Below the pieces are notes generated by a model. It searched no databases and was not told where the DNA came from. It saw only the letters and a list, made by a program, of their open reading frames with translations. From the NCBI RefSeq assembly GCF_014764405.1, contig NZ_CP061725.1, positions 1,922,001 to 1,986,000 on the forward strand: 64,000 nt of DNA, in the 5' to 3' direction. The position numbers were made by a program, and so were the translations under genes. Shown in pieces: positions 1 through 8,204 of this stretch (its first letter is position 1; the number at the start of each line of letters is the position of its first letter). Source of the stretch: Micromonospora craniellae (lineage in GTDB: Bacteria; Actinomycetota; Actinomycetes; Mycobacteriales; Micromonosporaceae).

Positions 1-424
1 GCGCGGCGACGAGCCGTTGGCGGGTCTCCGCCTCCACCGAGGGGTCCAGCACCGGATAGCGGTGCACGTGGATGAAGCCCAGCTCCGTCTCGTCGACGTC
101 CCGGACCACCCCGTGCGCGCACAGGTCACCGAGGACCTTGTCGCGCAGGCCGTGCCGGAGCCGCTGCACCCAGGAGGACGGGCTGTGCGGCGTGTCCGCC
201 GCGATCCGGGCCAGGATGTCGTCGGTGACCGGCTCGCCCGTCGGTGTCGCGTCGACCACCGTCAGGGCACCCTCGGCGTACGCGATCCGGCCCGCCAGGG
301 CCAGCTCGATCAACACTGCGGCGGCCATGCCCAGGTCGAGGCTGATCCGGGGCATGGTCGCCTTGCCGGACTCGTCGTCGTGCGCGAGCAGGAGCAGTTC
401 CTCGGCGAGTGGAACACCAGTCAT
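1..424 (-). CDS. GPP34 family phosphoprotein (C-terminus cut by window edge)
   Basis: The reverse strand from the ATG at 424 reads MTGVPLAEELLLLAHDD, then a helical stretch with SLDLGMAAAVLIELALAGRI. This is the N-terminus of the GPP34 (Golgi phosphoprotein 3-like) family, which is common in actinomycetes and has no settled role there; the eukaryotic members bind phosphatidylinositol-4-phosphate. About 141 codons are visible and the frame runs off the left edge, while family members usually have 200-230 residues. It lies 79 bases downstream of upp on the same strand, so co-transcription is possible. The family call is from sequence resemblance; the function is unknown. Confidence 0.8.
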   Translation of the reverse strand, partial: MTGVPLAEELLLLAHDDESGKATMPRISLDLGMAAAVLIELALAGRIAYAEGALTVVDATPTGEPVTDDILARIAADTPHSPSSWVQRLRHGLRDKVLGDLCAHGVVRDVDETELGFIHVHRYPVLDPSVEAETRQRLVAA

Positions 425-503
425 GGCCCGAGACGGTAGCCGCTCGACGCCAGCGCCCGCAGGACAAACCCGCCACGACGAGCGTGGGACGACGACGGAC
501 GGA

Positions 504-1136
504 TCAGAACCGGGGCATGCCGCCGAACTGGCGGTCCCCGGCGTCGCCGAGACCCGGCACGATGAACATGCTGTCGTTGAGGCCCTCGTCGATCGACGCG
601 GTGACCAGACGCAGCGGCAGGCCGGACCGCTCCAGCCGGGCGATGCCGGCCGGTGCGGCGAGTACGCAGAGCACCGTGATGTCGGTGCAGCCGCGCTCGG
701 CCAGCAGCCGGCAGCAGTGCTCCAACGAGCCGCCGGTGGCCAGCATCGGGTCCAGGACCAGCACCGGCAGGCCGCTCAGGTCGCGGGGCAGCGACTCCAT
801 GTAGGCGCGCGGCTCGAAGGTCTCCTCGTCGCGGGCCAGCCCGACGAAGCCCATCGACGACTCCGGCAGCAGTCCCAGCGCGGCGTCGGCCATGCCGAGC
901 CCGGCCCGCAGCACCGGCACCAGCAGCGGCGGGTTGGCCAGCCGCGTGCCCTCGGTGCCGGTCACCGGGGTCCGCACCGGGTACCGCTCGATCGGGAAGG
1001 AGCGCGCGGCCTCGTACACCAGCATGGTGGTGAGTTCGTGCAGCGCCGCCCGGAACGAGGCGGAGTCGGTCCGTTCGTCCCGCATGGCGGTCAGCCGGGA
1101 CTGGGCGAGCGGATGGTCAATGACGAGTACGTCCAC
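504..1136 (-). CDS. upp: Uracil phosphoribosyltransferase
   Basis: A cytosolic salvage enzyme that makes UMP from uracil and PRPP. The 210-residue length is normal. The PRPP-binding loop VLVLDPMLATGGS lies near residues 125-137, and the C-terminus has the Upp-typical PGLGDAGDRQFG. An early VPVLRAGLGM segment matches the family. The start is GTG at 1136; a TAGGTT box on the reverse strand ends 8 bases upstream, which suggests a leaderless mRNA. It is divergent from deoC, whose pathway yields the other half of pyrimidine deoxynucleosides, so the two form a salvage locus. Confidence 0.95.
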   Translation of the reverse strand: MDVLVIDHPLAQSRLTAMRDERTDSASFRAALHELTTMLVYEAARSFPIERYPVRTPVTGTEGTRLANPPLLVPVLRAGLGMADAALGLLPESSMGFVGLARDEETFEPRAYMESLPRDLSGLPVLVLDPMLATGGSLEHCCRLLAERGCTDITVLCVLAAPAGIARLERSGLPLRLVTASIDEGLNDSMFIVPGLGDAGDRQFGGMPRF

Positions 1137-1144
1137 GATCGCTC

Positions 1145-1150
1145 AACCTA
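1145..1150 (-). promoter_or_regulatory. -10 box of upp, probably leaderless
   Basis: On the reverse strand TAGGTT ends 8 bases before the GTG start of upp, placing the expected transcription start at or within a base or two of the start codon. No clear -35 is visible. The call is inferred from spacing and the TANNNT pattern common in actinomycetes. Confidence 0.5.
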
Positions 1151-1255
1151 CCCGCCCCGGACCCCGACGCACGGACCCCGGCCCCGAGCAGGGACATCGC
1201 TCACCCGGGACGCTCCACCCGCTGCCATGATCAGAATCACGCACGACAGGCTGCG

Positions 1256-1261
1256 TAGACT
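1256..1261 (+). promoter_or_regulatory. -10 box of deoC, probably leaderless
   Basis: TAGACT ends 7 bases before the deoC ATG and no Shine-Dalgarno sequence lies in between, so the mRNA likely begins at the start codon. No convincing -35 is visible. The box sits in the short divergent gap shared with upp. Confidence 0.55.
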
Positions 1262-1268
1262 TCGGCGC

Positions 1269-2228
1269 ATGACGGCAACGACGACGTCGGCCCGGTCGGA
1301 CCTCTCCGAGCTGGGACGATCCGAGACCGCTCTGCGGACCTTCCTGCACGGCCTACCAGGCGTGGACCAGGTCGGCGCGGAGCAGCGGGCAGCCCAACTC
1401 GGCACCCGCTCCATCAAGACCACCGCCAAGGCGCAGGCGATCGACCTCGCGATCCGAATGGTCGATCTCACCACGCTGGAAGGCGCGGACACCCCCGGCA
1501 AGGTACGCGCGCTCGCCGCCAAGGCGCTGCGCCCCGACCCGGCGGACCCGTCCTGCCCGCACGTCGGCGCGGTCTGCGTCTACCCCGCGATGGTTCCGTA
1601 CGTGGCCGAGGTGCTGCGCGGATCCGGCGTGCACCTGGCCAGCGTGGCGACCGCGTTCCCGTCCGGTCAGGCGCCACTGGAGATCAAGCTCGCCGACACC
1701 CGGGCCGCCGTCGAGGCCGGTGCCGACGAGATCGACATGGTGATCAACCGGGGCGCGTTCCTGGCCGGTCGCTACGCCGAGGTGTACGACGAAATCGTAG
1801 CGACCAAGGAAGCTTGCGGGGACGCCCACCTCAAGGTGATCCTGGAGACCGGCGAGCTGGCCACCTACGACAACGTACGCCGTGCCTCCTGGCTGGCGAT
1901 GCTGGCCGGCGGCGACTTCATCAAGACCTCCACCGGCAAGGTCCCGGTCGCGGCCACCCTGCCGGTGACGCTGGTCATGCTGGAGGCGGTCCGCGACTTC
2001 CGCGCCGCCACCGGCCGACAGGTCGGCGTGAAGCCGGCCGGCGGCATCAAGACCACCAAGGACGCCGTCAAGTACCTGGTCATGGTCAACGAGACCGTCG
2101 GGCCGGACTGGCTGGGCCCGGACTGGTTCCGCTTCGGCGCGTCCAGCCTCCTCAACGACCTGCTCATGCAGCGCACCAAGCTGACGACCGGTGTCTACGC
2201 CGGCCCCGACTACTTCACCCTGGACTGA
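1269..2228 (+). CDS. deoC: Deoxyribose-phosphate aldolase
   Basis: It splits 2-deoxyribose-5-phosphate into glyceraldehyde-3-phosphate and acetaldehyde in the cytosol. DeoC signatures are clear: AGADEIDMVIN around residue 155, KVILETGEL, the Schiff-base lysine in DFIKTSTGK, and VGVKPAGGIKT. At 319 residues it belongs to the longer DeoC group. The ATG at 1269 is chosen because it follows a -10 box by 7 bases and is where homology begins; the same frame is open far upstream only because of GC content. The aldehyde dehydrogenase gene begins 5 bases after its stop and could oxidise the acetaldehyde. Confidence 0.96.
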   Translation: MTATTTSARSDLSELGRSETALRTFLHGLPGVDQVGAEQRAAQLGTRSIKTTAKAQAIDLAIRMVDLTTLEGADTPGKVRALAAKALRPDPADPSCPHVGAVCVYPAMVPYVAEVLRGSGVHLASVATAFPSGQAPLEIKLADTRAAVEAGADEIDMVINRGAFLAGRYAEVYDEIVATKEACGDAHLKVILETGELATYDNVRRASWLAMLAGGDFIKTSTGKVPVAATLPVTLVMLEAVRDFRAATGRQVGVKPAGGIKTTKDAVKYLVMVNETVGPDWLGPDWFRFGASSLLNDLLMQRTKLTTGVYAGPDYFTLD

Positions 2229-2233
2229 ACGCG

Positions 2234-3664
2234 ATGTTCGAATACGCACCCGCCCCCGAGTCGCGCTCGGTGGTGGACATCAAGGGCTCGTACGGGCTGT
2301 TCATCGACGGCGCCTTCGTCGACCCGGCCGACGGCGGCAGCTTCAAGTCGATCAGCCCCTCCTCGGAGGAGGTGCTCGCCGAGATCGCCGACGGCGGCAG
2401 CCAGGACGTGGACCGTGCGGTCCGCGCCGCCCGGAAGGCGTCCGAAAAGGTCTGGGGTCCGATGCCCGGCCGGGACCGGGCCAAGTACCTGTTCCGGATC
2501 GCCCGCATCATCCAGGAACGCTCGCGTGAGCTGGCCGTACTGGAGTCGCTGGACAACGGCAAGCCGATCAAGGAGTCGCGCGACGTCGACCTGCCGCTGG
2601 TCGCCGCACACTTCTTCTACTACGCCGGCTGGGCCGACAAGCTGGAGCACGCCGGGTTCGGCGCGAACCCGCAGCCTCTCGGCGTTGCCGCGCAGGTCAT
2701 CCCGTGGAACTTCCCGCTGCTGATGCTGGCCTGGAAGATCGCCCCGGCCCTCGCCGCCGGCAACACGGTGGTCCTCAAGCCCGCCGAGACCACCCCGCTG
2801 ACCGCACTGCTGTTCGCCGAGATCTGCCAGCAGGCCGACCTGCCGGCGGGCGTGGTCAACATCGTCACCGGTGCCGGTGAGACGGGTCGGGCCCTGGTCG
2901 AACACGCCGGCGTCGACAAGGTCGCGTTCACCGGCTCCACCGACGTCGGCCGGGCCATCGCCCGCGCCGTCGCCGGCAGCCGCAAGAAGCTCACCCTGGA
3001 ACTCGGCGGCAAGGCCGCCAACATCGTCTTCGACGACGCCCCCGTCGACCAGGCGGTCGAGGGCATCGTCAACGGCATCTTCTTCAACCAGGGGCACGTC
3101 TGCTGCGCCGGTTCCCGGCTGCTGGTCCAGGAGTCCGTCGCCGAGCAGGTGCTGGAATCGCTCAAGCGCCGGATGGCACTGCTGCGCGTCGGCGACCCGC
3201 TGGACAAGAACACCGACATCGGCGCCATCAACTCCGCCGCCCAGCTCGCCCGCATCCACGAGCTGACCGAGGCCGGCGCCGCCGAGGGCGCGCAGCGCTG
3301 GTCGCCGCCGTGCGAACTCCCGGACCGTGGCTTCTGGTTCACGCCGACCATCTTCACCGGCGTCACCCAGGCACACCGGATCGCCCGCGAGGAGATCTTC
3401 GGCCCGGTGCTGTCCGTGCTGACCTTCCGCACCCCGGCCGAGGCCGTGGAGAAGGCCAACAACACGCCGTACGGGCTCAGCGCCGGAATCTGGACCGACA
3501 AGGGTTCCCGCATCCTGTGGATGGCCGACCGGCTGCGCGCCGGAGTCGTCTGGGCCAACACGTTCAACAGGTTCGACCCGACCTCGCCGTTCGGCGGCTA
3601 CAAGGAGTCGGGCTACGGCCGCGAGGGCGGCCGGCACGGGCTGGAGGCGTACCTCAATGTCTGA
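2234..3664 (+). CDS. Aldehyde dehydrogenase, catalytically complete member of a split ALDH16-like pair
   Basis: An NAD(P)-dependent aldehyde dehydrogenase of 476 residues. Motifs: PWNFPLLM near residue 158, the catalytic glutamate in TLELGGKAA near 257, the catalytic cysteine in GHVCCAG near 290, the EEIFGPVLSV motif, and a C-terminal SPFGGYKESG. All key residues are present. It is 5 bases downstream of deoC and overlaps the next ALDH-like gene by 8 bases, so the three are surely co-transcribed. The substrate is probably acetaldehyde from DeoC, which is inferred from context. The two ALDH genes in this order resemble the two-domain ALDH16 family. Confidence 0.93.
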   Translation: MFEYAPAPESRSVVDIKGSYGLFIDGAFVDPADGGSFKSISPSSEEVLAEIADGGSQDVDRAVRAARKASEKVWGPMPGRDRAKYLFRIARIIQERSRELAVLESLDNGKPIKESRDVDLPLVAAHFFYYAGWADKLEHAGFGANPQPLGVAAQVIPWNFPLLMLAWKIAPALAAGNTVVLKPAETTPLTALLFAEICQQADLPAGVVNIVTGAGETGRALVEHAGVDKVAFTGSTDVGRAIARAVAGSRKKLTLELGGKAANIVFDDAPVDQAVEGIVNGIFFNQGHVCCAGSRLLVQESVAEQVLESLKRRMALLRVGDPLDKNTDIGAINSAAQLARIHELTEAGAAEGAQRWSPPCELPDRGFWFTPTIFTGVTQAHRIAREEIFGPVLSVLTFRTPAEAVEKANNTPYGLSAGIWTDKGSRILWMADRLRAGVVWANTFNRFDPTSPFGGYKESGYGREGGRHGLEAYLNV

Positions 3665-4481
3665 GCGGGTCGCGGTACGCAAGACGTACAAGCTCTTCAT
3701 CGGCGGGAAGTTCCCGCGTAGCGAGTCGGGACGGTCGTATCTCGTGCAGGACTCCAACGTGTCGCTGGCCTCCCGCAAGGACGCCCGGGACGCCGTGGTC
3801 GCCGCCCGCGCCGCCGTCAAGGGCTGGGCCGGGGCGACCGCGTACAACCGGGGTCAGATCCTCTACCGCGTCGCCGAGATGCTGGAGGGCCGCCGCGACC
3901 AGTTCATCGGTCTCGGCGTACCCGCCGACGAGGTCGACGCCGCCACCGACCGCTGGGTCTGGTACGCGGGCTGGTCCGACAAGCTGCCACAGGTGTACGG
4001 CGGCGCGAACCCGGTCGCCGGGCCCTACTTCAACCTCTCCGCACCCGAGCCGACGGGTGTGGTGGCGGTGGTGGCTCCCGAAGCGCCGGCGCTGCTGGGC
4101 CTGGTCAGCGTGATCGCCCCGGCGATCGTCACCGGTAACACCGTGGTGGTGGCCGCCTCCCCGGCGGCACCGCTGGCCGCCGTCACCCTCGCCGAGGTAC
4201 TCGCCACCTCCGACCTGCCCGGCGGCGTCGTCAACATCCTCACCGGCCGGCTGCCGGAGACCGTGCCCACGCTGGCCGCGCACATGGACGTCAACGCGAT
4301 CGACCTGACCGGGGTCATTGACCCCGACCTGGCGGTCGACCTGGAGATCAAAGCCGCGGAGAACCTCAAGCGGGTGCTCCGACCGGTGCCGGCGGATCAC
4401 GACTGGTCGGCGGATCCGGGGCTCGGGCGGATGACGGCGTTGCTGGAGACGAAGACTGTGTGGCATCCGAAGGGGGCTTGA
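3657..4481 (+). CDS. Truncated aldehyde dehydrogenase-like protein lacking the catalytic half
   Basis: 274 residues that align with the N-terminal, NAD-binding half of aldehyde dehydrogenases. It has an N-terminal KLFIGGKFPRSESGR, a middle ALLGLVSVIAPAIVTGNTVV (counterpart of the PWNFP...GN region) and LPGGVVNILTG. It then ends with no glutamate or cysteine active-site motif. The start overlaps the preceding ALDH by 8 bases, implying translational coupling and fixed stoichiometry. Codon use is normal and the frame is clean, so it looks maintained rather than decayed. A structural or regulatory partner of the active ALDH is the likeliest role, by analogy with the vestigial second domain of ALDH16; this is inference. 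Confidence 0.85.
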   Translation: MSERVAVRKTYKLFIGGKFPRSESGRSYLVQDSNVSLASRKDARDAVVAARAAVKGWAGATAYNRGQILYRVAEMLEGRRDQFIGLGVPADEVDAATDRWVWYAGWSDKLPQVYGGANPVAGPYFNLSAPEPTGVVAVVAPEAPALLGLVSVIAPAIVTGNTVVVAASPAAPLAAVTLAEVLATSDLPGGVVNILTGRLPETVPTLAAHMDVNAIDLTGVIDPDLAVDLEIKAAENLKRVLRPVPADHDWSADPGLGRMTALLETKTVWHPKGA

Positions 4482-4530
4482 ATCCTCCTCGCTGTGGGGT
4501 TTCCGGGGGGTGGTGCGGGGGCGGGGGGTC

Positions 4531-4548
4531 TACTACGGGGGGTAGGAT
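4531..4548 (+). promoter_or_regulatory. BlaI-type operator overlapping the -10 box
   Basis: TACTAC and GTAGGA flank five G bases, an imperfect dyad matching the TACTAC/GTAGTA half-sites of BlaI/MecI repressors with one mismatch. TAGGAT at 4543-4548 doubles as a -10 and ends 6 bases before the GTG start at 4555. The repressor would therefore block its own leaderless promoter. Confidence 0.6.
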
Positions 4549-4554
4549 TTACGG

Positions 4555-5037
4555 GTGACTCGGCTGGGGGATCTTGAGCGTGCGGTGATGGACGTGCTGT
4601 GGGACACCGTTCCCGCCACGTCCGGCGGGGTGACGGTGCGCGAGGTCGCCGACGCGCTGGCCGGGCGCGAGTTGGCCTACACGACGGTGATGACGGTGCT
4701 GGACCGGCTCGCCGGCAAGGGCATGGTGCAGCGCGAGCGGGAGGGGCGGGCCTGGCGCTACCGGGCTGCGGCCAGCCGCGAGGCGTACATCGCCCAGATC
4801 ATGCTCGATGCCCTGGACCTGGGTGGCAGCCGCGACGCGGCGCTGGTCCGGTTCGCCCGGTCGGTGACGGGTACCGAGGCGGACGTCCTGCGGGCCGCGC
4901 TCACCGCCGAGGCGGGGCTCGGGTCGAACGCGCCGGACGGGCCGGGTGACGGCGCGGCGTTGACCGATCAGGTCGAGGCGCCCGCGCCGGACCGGGCGAC
5001 CCGGCCAGGTCGGGCCGGCGAGACCGCGGAGCGGTAG
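4555..5037 (+). CDS. BlaI/MecI/CopY family transcriptional repressor
   Basis: A DNA-binding repressor of 160 residues. The winged-helix part contains VTVREVADALAG, AYTTVMTVLDRLAGKGMV and REREGRAWRYRAA, the BlaI family core. The family site for proteolytic inactivation lies in the region that follows, before a variable, charged C-terminal tail of about 40 residues. The GTG start sits just downstream of a -10 box, with no ribosome-binding site. The M56 peptidase gene starts 10 bases after its stop. It may control both genes through the operator overlapping its promoter; the inducing signal is unknown. Confidence 0.9.
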   Translation: MTRLGDLERAVMDVLWDTVPATSGGVTVREVADALAGRELAYTTVMTVLDRLAGKGMVQREREGRAWRYRAAASREAYIAQIMLDALDLGGSRDAALVRFARSVTGTEADVLRAALTAEAGLGSNAPDGPGDGAALTDQVEAPAPDRATRPGRAGETAER

Positions 5038-5040
5038 GGT
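5035..5040 (+). promoter_or_regulatory. Possible internal -10 box for the M56 peptidase gene
   Basis: TAGGGT overlaps the stop codon of the BlaI-type gene and ends 7 bases before the GTG of the next gene, the same geometry as the other leaderless starts here. It could give separate expression of the peptidase; read-through from upstream is equally possible. Confidence 0.4.
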
Positions 5041-5047
5041 CTACGAC

Positions 5048-5953
5048 GTGGCGCAGAGCGTGCACTTCGCCGCCGCGATGCTGGCCTGCTGGCTGATCGC
5101 GCAGGTACTCGCCCGCTCCACCTGGACCTGGCGTACCCCCCGGGTCGCGATCCTGTGCTGGCAGGCGGTCGGTCTGGCGGCCGGTCTGTCCGCGATGGGC
5201 CTGCCGATCGCGATCGGGCTGGCCGCGTACGACCGGGGCACCGGCAGCGCACTGCTCGCGCTCGCGAACGACCTGCGGCACAGCACGCTCCCGGTGGGCG
5301 TCGGCGCGGTGCACCTCGGGCTGGTCGGCGTCGGTCTCGGCATCGGCGCGGTGCTGTTGACCACGACGGTACGCAGCATCCACGGCACGGTCCGCGCCCA
5401 GCGTCGGCACCGGGACCTGCTCGCGCTGGTGGCCCGGCGGGACCCCACGGTGCCCGGGGCGCTGGTGCTGGACCACCCGAGCGCGGCGGCGTACTGCCTG
5501 CCGGGGGTGAAGCCCCGGGTGGTGGTCAGCGCCGGCACGTTGAGCCTGCTCGACCGGGCCGAGTTGGCGGCGGTGCTGACGCACGAGCGGGCGCACGCCG
5601 AGGAGCGGCACGACCTGGTGCTGCTGCCGTTCACCGCGTTGTGCCAGGCATTGCCCTGGCTGCGCTGGGTGCACGAGGCGCACGCGCGGGTGTCGCTGCT
5701 GGTCGAGATGCGCGCCGACGACAAGGCTCGCGAGCTGCATGCGGAGGCCCCGCTGGCCGGTGCGCTGCGGCGGTTCGCCGCCGCCGGCAACCGCATCACG
5801 CCGGCCGGAACTCTCGGGCTCGGCGACCGGGACCTGGACGTACGGGTGCAGCGGCTGCTGGTTGCGGAGCGCCCGGCCCGGCTGATCGGTGCCGCCGCGC
5901 TGTCCGTGGCCACGACCGTGGCCGCCCTGCCCGTCTCACTGTTCCTGAGCTGA
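5048..5953 (+). CDS. M56 family membrane zinc metallopeptidase (BlaR1-like without sensor domain)
   Basis: 301 residues with hydrophobic segments near residues 1-20, 30-60, 80-115 and at the C-terminus. The zinc site HERAH lies in AAVLTHERAHAEERHD near residue 178, with a downstream glutamate in EMRADDKA. It is half the length of BlaR1 because no penicillin-binding sensor domain follows. In the family, the protease cleaves the cognate BlaI repressor. It is encoded 10 bases after a BlaI-type repressor, so it is the probable partner. This pair without a sensor is common in actinomycetes; what triggers it is not known. Confidence 0.88.
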   Translation: MAQSVHFAAAMLACWLIAQVLARSTWTWRTPRVAILCWQAVGLAAGLSAMGLPIAIGLAAYDRGTGSALLALANDLRHSTLPVGVGAVHLGLVGVGLGIGAVLLTTTVRSIHGTVRAQRRHRDLLALVARRDPTVPGALVLDHPSAAAYCLPGVKPRVVVSAGTLSLLDRAELAAVLTHERAHAEERHDLVLLPFTALCQALPWLRWVHEAHARVSLLVEMRADDKARELHAEAPLAGALRRFAAAGNRITPAGTLGLGDRDLDVRVQRLLVAERPARLIGAAALSVATTVAALPVSLFLS

Positions 5954-6035
5954 CCCTGAGCTGCCCTGATCACCGCACCCTGAACCAACCCTGATCGTGC
6001 CGGCTGAAGGTTCGCACGGCCCCATAAGTAGCTTT

Positions 6036-6047
6036 CCTACGCGTAGG
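6036..6047 (+). promoter_or_regulatory. 12-base palindrome upstream of the cyd genes
   Basis: CCTACGCGTAGG is a perfect dyad located 40 bases before the cydA ATG, in the only intergenic gap ahead of the cyd genes. It may bind a dimeric regulator of cytochrome bd expression. No regulator family can be named from the sequence alone. Confidence 0.35.
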
Positions 6048-6087
6048 CTCCCTATCTGCATCGACCGCCGCCACAGGAGAGCCGGCC

Positions 6088-7187
6088 ATGGACACCCTGC
6101 TCCTCCCCCGTCTGCAGTTCGCAGCCACCGCCTCGATCCACTTCCTCTTCGTGGCCGTCACCCTCGGCCTGGTCACGCTGCTCGTCGGGCTACAGACCGC
6201 ATGGCTGGTCACCGGCAACCCGCGCTACGCGCGACTGACCCGGTTCTGGGGCCAGCTCTACGTGATCAACTACGTGCTCGGCATCGCCACCGGCATCGTG
6301 ATGGAGTTCCAGTTGGGGCCGAACTGGAGCGGCCTGTCGCGCTACGTCGGCAACGTCTTCGGCGCCCCGTTGGCCATCGAGACCCTGGTCGCCTTCTTCC
6401 TGGAGTCGACCTTCCTCGGAATGTGGATCTTCGGCTGGCACCGGCTGCGTCGGGGTGTCCACCTCGCCCTGCTGTACGGCGTCGCGCTCACCGCGTACGC
6501 CTCGGCCTTCTGGTGGCCGCGGTCAGCTCCTGGCACCTGATCCGGCGCACCCCCGACCACGCTCTGTTCCGCACCTCCCTGCGGATCGGGGTGGTCACCG
6601 CCGCCGTCGCGATCACCTTCGTGCAGGGGTTCGGCTTCGCCCAGTTCGGGCCGGTCTCCGCCGTCCAGCCGACCAAGCTCGGCAGCGACACCCCGCAGGC
6701 CGAGGCGCTGGTCGCCGAGTGGACCGCCCGCTTCGGCCCGGGCGACTACCTGCCGCCCGTACTGGCCGACGTCGGCCTCGGCTTCATGATCCTCATCGGT
6801 TTCGCCCTCGGTCTGCTCTGGCTGCTGGTGCCCCTGCTCTGGCGGGACTGGATCATCCGGCTCCGGTTCCCGCTCTGGCTGCTCCTGCTCCTGCTGCCGC
6901 TGCCCTTCGTGGCGTTGATACTCGGCTGGATCTCCCGCGAGGTCGGCCGCCAGCCCTGGGTCGCGTACGGGCTGCTGCGGGTGGACCCGGCCGTCTCACC
7001 GATCAGTCCCTGGTTGATGGGTGCCTCGTTGCTCTTCTTCACCCTGCTGCTCGGCACCCTCGCCGTCACGAACTGGGTGCTGATGGCCCGGCACGCCGCC
7101 CGGGGCGCCGCCGACCCCGCCCTCGGCCGTGCACCGGCCCAGCCCTCGGCCGACGACGACAACCGCCCCGAGCCCGCCTTCGCCTGA
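6088..7187 (+). pseudogene. cydA: Cytochrome bd oxidase subunit I, disrupted by an out-of-frame deletion
   Basis: The ATG at 6088 follows a CAGGAG ribosome-binding site and encodes a normal CydA N-terminus: heme ligand His18 in SIHFLF and the FFLESTFLGMWIFGW helix with both conserved glutamates. The frame then reads ASAFWWPRS and stops at 6540. From about 6510 the next frame over continues typical CydA: LVAAVSSWHLIRR, FGPGDY, a GLGFMILIG helix with the probable b558 methionine ligand, and GRQPWVAYGLLR, to the stop at 7187. Compared with complete actinobacterial CydA, about 55 residues between these halves are missing, including the segment with the second b558 ligand (His186 in E. coli). The lesion is either a real inactivating deletion or a sequence error. 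Confidence 0.85.
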
Positions 7188-7196
7188 GGAGCAGTC

Positions 7197-8204
7197 ATGG
7201 AACTCGCCTGGTACGCCCTGCTCGGCCTCTTCTTCACCGGCTACCTGGTGCTCGGTGGCTACGACTACGGCGTCGGCCTGCTGCTCGCCCGGGGCACCGA
7301 CCAGGCCCACCGCCGGGCCGCCCTCAACGCGGTCGGGCTGTTCTTCCTCGGCAACGAGGTGTGGCTGGTGGCCGCCGCCGGCATCCTGTTCGGCGCGTTC
7401 CCGGTGCTGGAGGGCGAGCTGCTGGCCGGCAGCTACCCGGCCGTCGTCGCCGCGCTGGCCGGCGTGATCCTGGTGACCGCCGGGGCGCAACTGCGCAGCC
7501 GCCCGCAGGCCACGTGGACCCGCGCCGGCTGGGACCGGGTGATCGTGGTCGGCAGCCTGCTCGCCGCGCTCGGCTGGGGCGTGGTCCTCGCCGGGCTGCT
7601 CCAGGGCGTACCGCTGCATGCCGACGGGCACGTGGCCGGGGTGACGCACCTGTTCACCCCGTTCGCCGCCGCCACCGGGTTGGCCATGGTGGCGCTGGTC
7701 GCGGCGCATGGTGCGACCTTCCTCACGCTGCGCCTGCCGGCCGCCGAGGGCGACCGGCTCCGGCCGTTGGCCCGGCGGCTCGTGGTCGCCGCGATCAGCG
7801 CGGTCGGCACGGCCAGCGTCGTCGGCCTGCTCTCCGACCGGGTACGCGCCGCCGCGCAGCGCCCCGCGATCGGCGTACTGTTGGCGATCGTGCTGGTGAT
7901 GGCCCTGCTGGGGGCATGGGCGGCGCTCCGCCGACGGCGGCCCGGGGTGGCCTTCGCCGCGACCGCCACCGCGCTGGCGGCACCTGTGCTGCTGGTCGGG
8001 GCGACCCTCTGGCCCTACGTGCTGGTGTCCACGGTGGCGCCGGAACTGTCACTGACGCTGGCCGACGCGGCGGCCAGCGCGCCGACTCTGCGTCTGCTGG
8101 GCTGGCTGGCGCTGCCGCTCGTTCCGGCCCTACTAGGCTTTCAGGCGATGTGCTGGTGGATTTTCCGAGGACGGACAGACGGTAGGGCACCGGTGTACTG
8201 GTGA
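7197..8204 (+). CDS. cydB: Cytochrome bd oxidase subunit II
   Basis: The membrane partner of CydA in the quinol-oxidising, oxygen-reducing cytochrome bd. 335 residues, beginning MELAWYALLGLFFTGYLVLGGYDYGVG, the hallmark CydB N-terminus with the GGYDYGVG motif. It continues with about eight hydrophobic segments and a GNEVWLVAAAG motif. It starts 9 bases after the cydA stop, and its own stop overlaps the cydD GTG (GTGA). The frame is intact, so if cydA is truly dead this subunit has no partner from this locus. Confidence 0.94.
   Translation: MELAWYALLGLFFTGYLVLGGYDYGVGLLLARGTDQAHRRAALNAVGLFFLGNEVWLVAAAGILFGAFPVLEGELLAGSYPAVVAALAGVILVTAGAQLRSRPQATWTRAGWDRVIVVGSLLAALGWGVVLAGLLQGVPLHADGHVAGVTHLFTPFAAATGLAMVALVAAHGATFLTLRLPAAEGDRLRPLARRLVVAAISAVGTASVVGLLSDRVRAAAQRPAIGVLLAIVLVMALLGAWAALRRRRPGVAFAATATALAAPVLLVGATLWPYVLVSTVAPELSLTLADAAASAPTLRLLGWLALPLVPALLGFQAMCWWIFRGRTDGRAPVYW

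Noticed and set aside
2210..3847. A 545-codon open frame on the - strand opposite the aldehyde dehydrogenase
   Set aside because: The + strand encodes an unmistakable aldehyde dehydrogenase with all motifs; the antisense frame has no recognisable protein content.
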